Counted from the stretch's first letter, positions 11,275 to 24,258 are shown. The stretch: 64,000 nt of DNA from Eleginops maclovinus (GCF_036324505.1 NC_086371.1:742501-806500), one strand, 5' to 3'. The notes: a model not told the origin generated them from the letters alone. Numbers and translations: made by a program.

Positions 11275-14200
11275 GTGAGTAAAGAGACCGAAAAAATACT
11301 ATTTTTACGGGTAAACATAGCGGCATAGCACCGCCTTACGACGAATGTGGTGTAATTTAAACTATCTGTTTTCTTGTTTGTTGAAAAAGTCAGTGTTTGG
11401 CCGTTTGAAATGAAGATTTTCCTCACACAGCATGCTGTTAGCATAAGTGGCTAATTAACTACAGGTGACATGAGCTAGCTCGTTAGCATGCTGCGTTAAA
11501 CACTGAATGTAAAACAATTCATATTTAAAGGAGGATGCTTTTTTACATCCAGGTGAATAAAAGTGTAATTGTGTGTGTTTAAAGAAAGCTGAAGTTTATG
11601 TGGTTTCTCCTTAGCTGCATCGAAGCTAATGCTAAGCTAACCTAATCTGACGTGTTAGTATTAAATGAGGGTGGAGATTAATTATCTGAAATTAAACTAC
11701 ATGTGAGTTAATACATATAAAGGGTCGCAAAACAAAGGCTATTAGCCACGAATGAATTTGTGTGTCGGTAAATATGTTAGCTTCATGTCTCTTTTTTTCA
11801 GTCTAAAAAACACTTGATGTACAAATCGGCTAAAATGTGCTAAAATTGCTAAAGATGCTACATATATGAAGCTGGGGTTGGTTGTAAAGGAGCATAATAA
11901 GGTTTGAAGCTGACAAATCAATGATTATTTGCAAACTGTCAATTAGTATCTCCATGAATGAGTCTGTCAGTAAGCATGTCAGCTATATATGTCTCGAAAA
12001 AAAGAGGGGGGGTTCTTTTCAGGCAAATGCAGTAAGAATGATTTACTGAATCACTAAGATATCCTAAAAAGGCTAAAGATGCAAATATATAAAGCTGTTT
12101 TTCTTTTTAGAAACAAGCATAAAAAGCTATAAGGCTGCAAACCAATGATTATTTGCAATCTGTCAATCTTCATTACTCATTCACTTTTCAGACAAAACCC
12201 TAAAATATCTTATTAAATCCTAAAAACATGAATAAAGTAGGAAATTCACAAACTAAAGAAGCTGCAAAGTTAGAAACTTTTAGCGTTTCTGACAATTTAC
12301 TAATTATTTCCTTTATAAATGACATGGCATATTTATGTTGGATGCTCAGCGCTTCTGCCCTGCAAGGTGACACATATTGGTTATTTGCAAACTGTCACTA
12401 TAGATAAAAATCAATTGAAATAAATCAATATTGTGAAATAAAATCAACCAAGTAATTGATAGTGATTAAAGCTCTGTGGTTGATTATTTTCTGAAGGATG
12501 ACATGCATAGAAACACCTCAAAATGTAGAGAACTATAGGCATTTAACTGTTGAATTTAAATGTACATTTAATAATAATTTACTTTAAACTGTGCCAAAGG
12601 CTCATCTTAGTAATGCATTTGTTTCACCTTATTATCCCGCCTGATGTCATGTGAAACACAAATGAAATGTAATTTATTTATATAGTTGAAATACAAAGTG
12701 CTTAACAATTATGTAAAACTACAACATGTAATAGCACAGCCAAACTGGGGTCAATTAAAGTGAACAAAGGTAAAAAAAAAATAGGATTAAGATTTAGTTT
12801 AAAGGTATATTCTTGAGATATTTGGCAGCAATTCAAACATCTTGATGAAAAAGCTCCACTAAACAACACCAGTGCTAACTCTGCTTTAAACAAACCCTTA
12901 TATGTGAGAAGCTGGGAGTGTTTAAATGAATTAGTATTTCTATCGCTCTTCCGCCAATCTCCTAAAGAACGGTTGGCAGATTCATAGACTTTTATAACCC
13001 TGCAGTGAGATAGGTTAACCCTGACGATAAATCCAGTCCGACCGGGTCGACCTGCTGCTCCTCTTCAGGGCAACGTATTTTTAAATTCAAATTGCTGCGA
13101 GATTACAGAATTAACCCGAGTTTCAGGAACCAGCTGGTTAAGCAGGAGAGTTACAACCTTATACTTGAATTAAAATGACTGTTTTTATCAGATATATCTT
13201 CCAAATAGTATTTGTTAAGCCAGTTTTATTACAGTTGCTTCACTTAGGGCAAAATAAACCCACAATAATTCTTACCGCTGCTTCACCTATAAGCTATCTG
13301 AAGGGAGAGCCCAGATCTGCACGAATATGTATCACAAAATCAGGATTAAAAAATAATCCCTTTACATATCAGTGACTTCATTAATACATAAATAAGCCAT
13401 TAAATTATCACAAATGTATACATAAAAATATATAATTTTGGGAAATAAATACAGAAAAATACAAACCCAAAAAATGTACAAAATAAAAAACAATGAAGAT
13501 AAAAAGTGAGAATTAATTATATATAAAACGGGACTTGATTAATAAGTAAGCCATTAAATGTATAAAGACACTCGTAGTTTGCTGAAGTAAAGAGAGGAAT
13601 GAAAAGTGAATAATGCAGAAGAAAATACAAATATTTAACCCTAAATAAATATATCAAAATGTACAATGTTTTACAAACATTTAAGGAAATAATACAATTA
13701 AATAGTGAAATGCAAACGAATAAAATAACCTCATTTAAAAGATGGCTGGTTGAATTATATTTGGTACGATAGATGTCAGATAAATCATTTACTCCTTTAA
13801 TTTATGTTTTGTCAGCTTCCTCTCTTTGTTTAGGGACAGACGAGTGGCAGATTCCCAGTTAGGAACCAGTCAGTGTTTATATTTCTCACTGGTAGAGGCT
13901 TCGGGCTCTTCTGTTTGTTTCTGTTTAAACAGTAACCTGACTGCCTGTGAACTGATAATAACGGCTTTAAATCATCTCCACACAAACAGACTCAAAGTAG
14001 TTTATTTCTATAACAAATAAACCACACATTTTTATTTGTGGTATTAAATGGTTTTTCCTGCGTCATGCTGAGACAGTGAAAAGCTTTTAGAGGAACCGAC
14101 AGCGAGCATTAATCAGTTTCTGTTCTGCAGTTAATCAGATTTTAGGGTCACTTTAGCCCGCGGGACATCTGCTGCCCACCCCCCGATCCACCAACTGATA

Positions 14201-15769
14201 AGAAACTGGTTCCTAACTGGGTTCAATGGGAGCCTGGAAACACCGCTGCTAAACATGGAGAAGATTTAGGGATAAGGCTTCAGAAAGCACTCCCCGAAAC
14301 TCAATTTAAAGTAGACATAATGGCACAAATAATTCTTATTGTCAATCTTAAATGAATGGATTCATCTGGAGTTTTACCCTCATCCTGAAACTCCAGGATA
14401 AAAACAACATTTCAGCTCAAAACTTTGTTTACCCATTAACTTCCTCATCGTTGAGCCTTGTCCATTGACATAGATTCTGCATCCACCAATTATTGAATTT
14501 ATTAGTTCATCTTTGCATACTTTTAGGGATAAATCAGTGATTATGATAAGGCACTGGTTTCTAACTGGCTTCAATGGGAGCCGGGACACACAGCTGCTGA
14601 ACATGGAAAAGTATCATCCTAATGCTTCAGAAACCAAACCCACGGTCAAACAGTACTACCCTAATTGTTTTAGTAATTCGTACAAAAAGTTAATTTAGTT
14701 TGAGGTTTTGCCGGATCAATCTTCTCAGCCTAATTTACTAAAATAAAATACTCAATTTAGATCATCAATGTTTTGTTTCATTTTAAATTCAATCATGAGG
14801 GAGAAAGCTTACTTTAAAATGTTAGACCTTCATTTTTGAGGGTTTTTTAGAAGACTCAAAGACACTTTACTGGGTGAAGTTTTATAAATGTAATAAATAT
14901 AAATCCTTAAACTATAAGTTATTAAAAATGTAACTATCACTGTGACGTTAATTATTTTCACTATCAGTTGATCTACTGAATAATATTGATAGTACTGAAT
15001 ATGATTAATTATATAAAATGTACATTTAAAAAAGGTGTACTTAAAACTGCATTTACTGACATTTTCCAGAATGATTAAAATATTTGATCATTTTTCTGTC
15101 GATGAGTTTCCTCTGCATCTTTAAATGATTTGTAATATTTCTGCTTGATGAATAACTACATGAATCATCACATTTTCTGTCTAATCAGCGTTATATCTTA
15201 AACAATGCACAATTTATTTACCACAGTGTATTTGTAATACACCTTATTAAAGTAAGTGTAAGTAGGTTTTCACTGCAGCTAAATCCCTGAAGCGCCATGT
15301 GGCTCTGATGCTAAGCTAACGGCTAGTGCTGCCGGTCACACCGTTAGCCGGCATGCTAATCTGATTAGCTGTCTGCTGCTGTAGCAGTTTAACAGTCTGC
15401 AGGATCACTGTTTTACTAATCTGCATGAAATCCATCTCCATAAATTCACTGCTCACTGGTCCTTTTCTAATCAGTCAGAATTAGTTGGCAGATACTACTT
15501 AATGATTTAAAACAGAAACACCAAATGTCCATCTCTTAGGGGTTTGAATCTGCATTAAAATACATATATTTGCATTTCTGTCGATCATTGCGACTCTACT
15601 CACTCATTATGTTTTAAAATGGAAAATAGTATGAGTTTAAAAAAACAGCATGTTACACATAACGGAAAAAATTACCCAATCTGAGATAAATAAAGTGAAT
15701 TGAGGAATAATTTGACGGTTAATCGATTATCATTTAACTTCTCAGTTCTTGTTACCTTCCTCACCTCTA

Positions 15770-15879
<110 letters not shown>

Positions 15880-16220
15880 CATAAGTAACTAACTGTACAG
15901 TGTTAATGTACAGATTAACTGACCGTGGCCTTAAGTGTGTGTGTGTTAGGGTGCAGTAGTAATCCCGTGGGGTGTAAGCTTATTAGGGTTGTGTGTCAAC
16001 TCGTTGCCAAGAAAACACAAGTTAATTACCTGTGTGTGTTTGTGTGAAATCCATGAGGGACACAATGAGATGTTATTTCTAGAACCGTCTGTGGAGAGTT
16101 TGTCGTACAGCAACCGGTTCCAAACATTCACCGGTTATAAAGGACAAATAAATAACGTTTATTCAGCACCTCGTTTAGTTAAGAAGCGAGACAATAAAGT
16201 TCCTTATTATCCAGGAAGAC

Positions 16221-17258
16221 TTTAAAGAGTCCTCTCCTGCTGATGTTCAGGTGTATATCAGTATGTAGAGTCTCTACTTTAAAGAGTCCTCTCCTGCTGA
16301 TGTTCAGGTGTATATCAGTATGTAGAGTCTCTACTTTAAAGAGTCCTCTCCTGCTGATGTTCAGGTGTATATCAGTATGTAGAGTCTCTACTTTAAAGAG
16401 TCCTCTTCTGCTGATGTTCAGGTGTATATCAGTATGTAGAGTCTCTACTTTAAAGAGTCCTCTCCTGCTGATGTTCAGGTGTATATCAGTATGTAGAGTC
16501 TCTACTTTAAAGAGTCCTCTCCTGCTGATGTTCAGGTGTATATCAGTATGTAGTGTCTCTACTTTAAAGAGTCCTCTCCTGCTGATGTTCAGGTGTATAT
16601 CAGTATGTAGTGTCTCTACTTTAAAGAGTCCTCTCCTGCTGATGTTCAGGTGTATATCAGTATGTAGAGTCTCTACTTTAAAGAGTCCTGTCCTGCTGAT
16701 ATTCAGGTGTATATCAGTATGTAGAGTCTCTACTTTAAAGAGTCCTCTCCTGCTGATGTTCAGGTGTATATCAGTATGTAGTGTCTCTACTTTAAAGAGT
16801 CCTCTCCTGCTGATGTTCAGGTGTATATCAGTATGTAGTGTCTCTACTTTAAAGAGTCCTCTCCTGCTGATGTTCAGGTGTATATCAGTATGTAGAATCT
16901 CTACTTTAAAGAGTCCTCTCCTGCTGATGTTCAGGTGTATATCAGTATGTAGTGTCTCTACTTTAAAGAGTCCTCTCCTGCTGATGTTCAGGTGTATATC
17001 AGTATGTAGTGTCTCTACTTTAAAGAGTCCTCTCCTGCTGATGTTCAGGTGTATATCAGTATGTAGAGTCTCTACTTTAAAGAGTCCTCTCCTGCTGATG
17101 TTCAGGTGTATATCAGTATGTAGAGTCTCTACTTTAAAGAGTCCTCTCCTGCTGATGTTCAGGTGTATATCAGTATGTAGAGTCTCTACTTTAAAGAGTC
17201 CTCTCCTGCTGATGTTCAGGTGTATATCAGTATGTAGCGTCTCTACTTTAAAGAGTCC
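16221..17258. repeat. 57-bp minisatellite, about 18 copies
   Basis: Head-to-tail copies of a 57-base unit beginning TTTAAAGAGTCCTCTCCTGC and ending TAGAGTCTCTAC. Copies are nearly identical. The main variable position gives TAGAGTC, TAGTGTC, TAGAATC or TAGCGTC. Because 57 is divisible by three, the array stays open in one frame for about 344 codons, but it is intronic and repetitive and is not a gene. Confidence 0.97.
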
Positions 17259-17439
17259 CTATTCTGGGCAGTTATAGATATCTGTAGAGTTTAGTTTAAA
17301 TAGTTCTCAGGCTCTACAGCTCTTTTCTCCTCGTTCAGATGAAATCAGATATCTTTGAGGGAAAAGCAGCAGGAAGCTGGAACAAAAATAAAACCTGATC
17401 TAACATGGTGTCTCTTTGAGGCAGTTTCACCTGCAGAGA

Positions 17440-18060
17440 GAAAAACAAACAGCAGATGTTCCCACTTCCTCTTCCTCTGTTTTCCCACCTGCTTCTCCCT
17501 TCATATGTTCAACCTCTCCTCTTCCTCCTCTTTTTCCTCCTCCTCCCTCACCTGCTGCTTTTCTTATTTTGTGTCCTTCTCCACCTCTCCTTCTTCTCCA
17601 ATTTTCCCTCCTCTTCCGTCCGTTCTCCGGCCTCCTCCCCTACCATATATCTTCTCTTTCTTCCTCCTTCTCTTCCTCTTTATTTTCCTCCTGTACTTCC
17701 TCTTCTTCATTTTGCTCTTCCCTCTCTTGCTCCTTCTCCTATTTTTCTTCCTCCTTCTCTTTTCCCTCTTCTTCCTCCTGTTCTCCCCCCTCCTCCTTTA
17801 CCATCATTTTTTGCCCTTCTCAATATGTCCTCTCTTCTTCCTTCTTGTCCTTCTCTTCTTCCTCCTCACCTTCTTCTTCATCCTTCTCTTCCTCCTCTTC
17901 TTTCTTTTCCTCATCCTCCCCCTATTCGTCCTTCTCTTCTTCCTTCTCTCTTTTTCCTCCTCTACCCACCCTCCACTCTCGTCATCCTCCTCCTCTCTTC
18001 TTGTATTTTCCCTTCTTTCCCTCTTCCTCTTCTTCCTCCTCTACCCCTCTGTGTGCCAGT
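17440..18060 (+). repeat. Long polypyrimidine (C/T) tract before canx coding exon
   Basis: About 600 bases almost entirely C and T on the sense strand (words such as CTTCCTCCT, TTCTTCCTC), ending some 60 bases before the acceptor at 18121. It is open in three + frames as Ser/Leu/Pro/Phe-rich nonsense. It may bind PTB-type proteins or adopt triplex DNA (inference). Confidence 0.9.
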
Positions 18061-18124
18061 CCTCCCGTACCTCTGAATATGTCCCCGCTGTGAGACTGAT
18101 GAAGTTGTTGTGATTCTGCAGACT

Positions 18125-20399
18125 ATGGATCAGAAGTTGGGTCTGCTGGTTCTCCTGGCCCTCGGGCTCCTTGTCTGCCTGAGCTTGCCTCCCGTCTCTC
18201 GGGCGCAGGATGTGATGGAGGACGGTCTGGGCGAGGAGCTGGACGTGGAGGACGAGCTGGACCTGGGCCTGGCTGCGGGAGAGGAGGAGGAAGAAGAGGA
18301 GATGATGATGGAGGGAGATGTTGAGGACGAAGCTCCGGCAGAGCCCAAAACTCCTCCCATTCCCAAGGTGAGACCGGATACATTTATTAGATGCTGCACA
18401 TTTTAACATGTTTTTGCATACACAGTAAACCGTAACAAATCTGCAGTTTTTAAACTCTTCTTTCTACTTCCTGTTTGTGTCAGGTGACCTACAAGGCTCC
18501 AGAGCCAATGGGGGAACATTTCATCGCTGAGTCTTTTGACCGGGGGACGCTTGACGGGTGAGCACAGTCCTTCAGGGATTAGATTTAAAATATTTGTTGT
18601 AAATATAGTAATATTTCTCCGGGGATTCCTGCAGCAGTGTGTGTGTGTTCAGGTGTGTAAACGTTCCCTGTGTGTTTCAGCTGGGTGATGTCCAACGCCA
18701 AGAAGGAGGAAGCCGATGAAGACATTGCAAAATACGACGGTGTGTGAAGAACTATTATATATTTAGTCTTATTTATAACAAGTTAGACAAAGGATGAATT
18801 TTAAATTTATCAAACTAGATATATGAAAAAGAAAATATCTTTTTTTAAACTGCCAGCTCAACGTATTTTCATTGCGTTATACGAGTCTGACTCAAAATGC
18901 GAAAGATGTTTTTCCATAGACCAATCTAAATATGAAAGCTCAGGAAATGTGATGTGGTATTTCAAAATAAAAGCCCATCCAAAGCCTCCTTCAATGCCAT
19001 ATGCTCTAGACTCAGATTAATTAACTAGAATGCTCACACTTAATCACACACATCAAAGGGTTAAAGCACACTGATTTGAATAGCATAATTAACAGCTCCT
19101 ATAATGAAAGAAGAGGAAGTTAAAAGCAGCAAACAGAAAAGAGGCAAAAATCCAACCTTCCCCTTTGCTTGTACCATGAAATGTTTACCATGAAACCCTC
19201 AGAAGACTTGCTGGTTGTTAATTGACCTGTTGTTGTTTACAGGTAAATGGGTGGTGGAGGAGATGAAGGACAGTAAACTGCCCGGCGACAAAGGTCTCGT
19301 CCTGAAGACCCGAGCCAAACATCACGCCATCTCTGCCCAGCTGTTGCGACCCTTCGTCTTCGACACCAAGCCACTCATCATCCAGTAAGAACCACACCAC
19401 CTATAACACACTTCCTGTATCTCCTGCCAGGTGTTCTTATCACTTCCTGTCATCCTGTGTCAGGTACGAGGTGAACTTCCAGTCCGGGATCGACTGTGGC
19501 GGCGCCTACGTGAAGCTGCTGACTCAAACCCCAGACCTCGACCTGGTCAGTGTCACTCAGTACCAAAACACACCTTAACGCTGTCTGTTCCGAGCTTTTA
19601 TTGTGAAATATAGAGTATGTAGGACTCTTATTGTGAAATATAGAGTATGTAGGACTCTTATTGTGAAATATAGAGTATGTAGGACTCTTATTGTGAAATA
19701 TAGAGTATGTAGGACTCTTATTGTGAAATAATCACACTTTCTCATGCAGTCAAACTCCTAAAATGGAAAAAGAATAATTAGTTTCTCAAAAATGTGTTTT
19801 CTTGCATTATTTTGAAGCAAGCAGGGACTCTTATTGTGAAATGTAAAGAATATCGGACTCTTATTGTGAAATGTAAAGAATATCGGACTCTTATTGTGAA
19901 ATGTAAAGAATATCGGGCTCTTATTGTGAAATTATTTTGCAGTAAAACTAAACAGAGAGAATAATTTTCCCCAAAAAATCAGCATGAGGTTGCATTATTT
20001 CTGAAGGAAGTAGAGGCTTTTCTTTTGAAATATAAAGGGAATGTGACTCCTATTGTGAAATAGAGAGTAGGACTCTTATTTTGAAATTAACATACATTCT
20101 TTGCAGTCGAACTCTTATTTTTGAAGAAAGTAAGGGCTCTTATTGTGAAATAAAGAGACTTAGAGAAACTAAAGGTCTCTGTGTGTTTCTGTGTGTGTGC
20201 AGGACCAGTTCAAGGATAAGACTCCATACACCATCATGTTCGGACCGGACAAGTGCGGAGAGGATTACAAGCTGCACTTCATCTTCAGACACAAGAACCC
20301 CAAAACCGGAGAGTTCGAGGAGAAACACGCCAAGAAACCCGACGCCGACCTCAGGACATACTTCACCGACAAGAAGACTCACCTGTACACACTGGGTAA

Positions 20400-20464
<65 letters not shown>

Positions 20465-23400
20465 TCATAAGAAAGCCTTCTTTAATATGCAAAACTAATT
20501 GACTTCTCTGGTGCCGCCCAGTGGTGAACCCTGACAACACCTTCGAGGTCCTGGTGGATCAGACGGTGGTGAACAGCGGCAGCCTGCTGAGCGACATGAC
20601 CCCCGCCGTCAACCCCCCCGCTGAGATCGAGGACCCCGACGACCAGAAACCAGAAGATTGGGATGAGAGGCCGAAGATCCAGGACCCGGCCGCCGCCAAG
20701 CCCGAGGACTGGTCAGTTTGCGATGGAAAGCCACTTATTTTCAGACCCTAGAAAACGGAAATGATGTTGATATCTGTTCTGTGTTTAGGGATGAGGACGC
20801 ACCGGCTCAGATTGCCGATGAAGATGCAGTGAAACCCGACGGCTGGCTGGACGACGAGCCAGAGTACATCGGAGACCCCGACGCCGTCAAACCTGAGGAC
20901 TGGTGAGGCTCCACTTCATTATGTTACTAGAAGTTACTGCACTTTAGACTCCGTTTAGTCTCAAAGACCCTAACCCTGCTCTGTGTCTCAGGGACGAGGA
21001 TATGGACGGAGAGTGGGAGGCCCCTCAGGTCCCGAACCCGGCATGTGAGACTGCCCCCGGCTGCGGAGCCTGGAAACGCCCGATGATTGACAACCCCAAC
21101 CACAAGGGCAAGTGGAAGCCCCCCATGATCGACAACCCCAACTACCAGGTACGTCTGCACCTGACTTTATGCTCTCAAATAAAGAACAACAGCATGCGAG
21201 ATCCACTTTTTCAGACTCGGAGGAAATGTTCCTGCAGGATTCTTGGTTGGTTTCTTAATGGTTTGATGCACTTATTGTACGATGCTTTGGATAAAAGCTT
21301 GGGCTAAATGTGATGCATTTGGAGACTGCTTCCCTCCTGTGAAGTGTTTCTACTTCCTCTTCTCTGTCCCTGACTCAGCCGGTGTTTAATATGTATTATT
21401 TCTCCGTCCTCAGGGCGTGTGGAAGCCGAGGAAGGTCCCCAACCCGGTATTCTTCGAGGACCTGCAGCCCTTCAGGATGTCAGCGTTCAGCGCTGTGGGA
21501 CTGGAGCTCTGGTCCATGACCAACGACATCTTCTTCGACAACTTCTTCATCACCGACGACAGGAACACCGCCGAGCGCTGGGCCAACGACGGCTGGGGGC
21601 TGAAGAAGGCCGCCGAGGGCGCCGCTGACGTGGGTTTTACTTTAACTCTGGGTCACAAACGTTAACGAAAACACTTTGTATATAACAGCAAAACTAAAGG
21701 AAGAAACACACGTTTAGGTTGCTGGTTCCACTCCTTGAGGGGGCTTTTTGATGCAGCCGGGGGTACGAGTGTTTCTTCTAAATGTTTGTGTGTCCTCTCT
21801 GCAGCCCGGTCTGGCGACTCAGATGTTGAACGCTGCAGAGGAGCGACCCTGGCTCTGGGTTGTCTACGTCCTCACCGTCGCTCTGCCCCTCATCCTCATC
21901 ATCGTCTTCTGCTGCACTGGCAAGGTACCTCAGACACACACACACTCCCTGTCTCACACACACTCTTTAAGAGGGTTAAAAGTCCAAAAACATGGATCTT
22001 CCCCAGAGGATGAATCCTTCTGACCTTTCCTTTAAACTGAATTGAGGTTAAATGTTGTTTAAGTGATTTGTTTATTTTTACTGGCTGAGGCGTTTGTCCC
22101 ACATGATGCGTTCAAAGACTGTTGGAAAAGTTAAATATCCGACAATTATTTCAGCTCTGGGTAAATGTTGGTGCATTAAATTAAAATGGTCTCTTTTTCT
22201 CTTTCGTTCTGTTCGCCAGAGGGTTTCTTGCTTTTGACTTTCCCTTTAAATTCAATTGAGTGTTTTGTTAAAGAATCCAAATTTTAAGATCGGATTTGTT
22301 TTCTCTGACAGCTTGTGATTCGCTGAAATATCTCATTTATAAGCTGAGATTTGTTTATTTCTTCTGGCCGAGGGGTTTGTCCCACATGATGCGTTCAAAG
22401 ACGGTCTGAAAGTAGAAAACATAAGGATTATTTCTGCTTTTACAGCTACTGACTTTCATAAATGGTTCCATTTAGGCGATTTAAAATAAATAAGCCTGGC
22501 ATCAGTCGCACATGGGCGGTACGAAAAAGATTATTTCTGTATTTTTATTTGTTGTTGTGATAACGGGGTCATTTTGGCGTCTCTATACATAATTGTGTGT
22601 ATGTGTGACTCCACAGAAGTCTTCAGGATCAGTTGAGGGTCAGTTGAGTCTGGACAGCTTACAGGAAGAGTTTAAAGAGGCCGGACCCCCGACCCGACCC
22701 GCCTCCTCAGGCCCGGTGACTCAGCTGTTAGAGTAGACCTGTGTGTGTCGTGGTGCCGTAGTGTAGAAACTTAAAGACCTTTACACACCTGGACGTATTT
22801 CTATTTCTGCAGCTCTATTACTGCATCACTTTGTTGTGAGACTGCCCACAATTTAATACTTTACAGTACTTAAAAGTACTACGTTTCCACAAGTGATTTT
22901 TGACAACTTCTATTGGCTAGCGCTCTAGCACATTGTACGTGATAGGTTAAGGGGCAGGACATCTGTAAGCTGTGGACCAATCACAACAAAGCAGAGGCAG
23001 TATGAGAAAAATAGAGAACTTGTTCAGAGGTTGAAGAGAAAAGCTTCATTTAGTTATTTGAAAAAGATGTTTGGATCACCACTGAACATTTATACAAAAG
23101 TTTCATTTTGTTGTCAAAAGCGACACTGAGAGGCTGTGAGTTGCAGGAATCTGAACTGAACTTATTTCCTGTGTTTCTGTTTCTGCAGAAGAAGACCGGA
23201 GAGACGCCGGCAGCCGAATACAAGAAGACTGACGAGGCTCAGCCGGATGTGAAGGAGGAGGAAGAGGAAGAGGACGAGGAGGAAGAAGAGAAGGCTGAGG
23301 AGGAAGAAGAGAAGGCTGAGGAGGATGAAGAGGAGAAGAGCAGTCCCGGTAAACACAGCAGACTGATCAGAATATCACACCGCTTTTCTTCCCGCTGTGC

Positions 23401-24258
23401 TTTATATTTACATCGTTATTTTTCCTCTCAGCTGCAGAAGGAAAGAGCGACGGAGAGGAGAGTCCTGCAGAGAAGGAGGAAGAGGAGGCAGAGAAGGACG
23501 AGACGGCTGAGGAGGTGAGGAGACGTTCAGGGTTCACTAACATTACTGTGATGATTGTAGTAGAAGCATGGAGAATGATTTGATGTGAATTGGTTTTTCA
23601 GAAAGCTTTGTGGTCAGAGAACAGCCAGGAAAGTGAGTTCTCCACATGACTGACAGCTGCTTCCTTTCTCAATACTGTGTTAGGACCATTGTAGGGATTA
23701 CCTACCCATGTATATTTTAGAAAAGGCAATCCTGGAGACGGGGGTAAAATTCCCCCTGAAATACAAAATAAATTCAGATTATATTTGTATTTTAAATAAT
23801 GATTTTATTGAAATCTTGGATTTTTTTTGCTGCAGATTTATAATAAAAAAAAATCTTGGAATATTTTTTATTTTACTTGTAAATTAACATCTTTAATCTT
23901 TAAAAACAAACTCCTTTTATTTCTCATAAAATAACAACTTCAATCTTCAAACTTCTGAGGATTTGTTGCAAATTTGGAACATTTTTAGTTTTCCTTTTTT
24001 AAGTCATGGATTTGCACGCTGAATTATTGTAAATTAAGAGGATTCATTTTTTATTATTGTTTGATTTTTTCCCTATCATTTTTACCCCCCTCCCCAGCTC
24101 CTTAATTACTCTGATTGTTTAACCCCTCGATGGCCCTAATACTCTTTGCTATTTCTCCCCCTGAAGGATTCTAACCTCTATATTTCCCTCCCTTGTAGAA
24201 GCTTGAGGACGACGTTCTGCGGAGATCTCCCAGGAACAGGAAGGTCAGAAAGGACTGA
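18125..24258 (+). CDS. canx: canx: calnexin, ER lectin chaperone
   Basis: Fourteen coding exons: 18125-18367, 18484-18557, 18681-18739, 19243-19384, 19464-19545, 20203-20395, 20522-20711, 20789-20902, 20992-21148, 21414-21629, 21805-21924, 23189-23348, 23432-23514 and 24199-24258. They sum to 1893 nt, or 630 aa. Calnexin holds monoglucosylated glycoproteins in the ER. Visible features are a signal peptide ([17 protein letters not shown]), an acidic N-terminus, a lectin domain with the cysteine pair in [10 protein letters not shown] and [10 protein letters not shown], and a P-domain with repeated KPEDWDE-type motif 1 and [16 protein letters not shown] motif 2 (including ACETAPGC). A transmembrane helix ([16 protein letters not shown]), a Glu-rich cytosolic tail and the basic end RKVRKD follow. 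Human calnexin is about 592 aa, and the acidic segments are longer here. Upstream ERSE implies UPR control. An alternative last exon is described separately. Confidence 0.97.
19590..20160. repeat. About 30-bp minisatellite, two diverged blocks, in canx intron 5
   Basis: A unit built on GGACTCTTATTGTGAAAT occurs about five times with the suffix ATAGAGTATGTA (19600-19730). A spacer follows, then four copies with the suffix GTAAAGAATATC (19827-19930), then scattered degenerate copies to about 20150. Confidence 0.9.
20400..20460. repeat. (CA)n microsatellite directly after a canx donor
   Basis: The donor GTAAGA at 20396 runs straight into about 30 CA units. The whole intron is only 126 bases, so the repeat occupies nearly half of it. 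Confidence 0.97.
22617..22736 (+). CDS. canx: Candidate alternative terminal coding exon of canx
   Basis: A CTCCACAG acceptor at 22609-22616 is followed by 39 in-frame codons and TAG. It lies between the transmembrane exon (ending 21924 at a codon boundary) and the acidic-tail exon (starting 23189, also phase 0). It begins AAG, giving GK-K as the normal exon does. The peptide contains [12 protein letters not shown] and ends VTQLLE. Splicing to it would give a 569-aa calnexin with a short, mildly acidic, Ser/Pro-rich tail lacking the Glu-rich region and the RKVRKD end. No conserved family was recognised and no perfect AATAAA was seen directly downstream. Confidence 0.5.
   Translation, partial: KSSGSVEGQLSLDSLQEEFKEAGPPTRPASSGPVTQLLE
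22880..23060 (-). repeat. Dispersed repeat family X, copy 2
   Basis: The reverse complement of this segment shares a series of words with 1010-1150: GATTGGTCCAC, AGATGTCC, GCCCCTTA, CCTATCACGTACAATGTG and GCTAGCCAATAG. It lies in the canx intron between the alternative and the normal tail exons. The class is unknown. Confidence 0.65.

Noticed and set aside
16243..17277. 344-codon open frame with a 19-residue repeat (MFRCISVCRVSTLKSPLLL)
   Set aside because: It is the 57-bp minisatellite of canx intron 1 read in one frame. The unit length divisible by three keeps it open. There is no start context, no homology and no exon signals.
17355..18113. Three overlapping 200-250 codon Ser/Leu/Pro/Phe-rich frames
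   Set aside because: All are translations of the pyrimidine tract, which lacks stop codons in every + frame. They run into the genuine canx acceptor.
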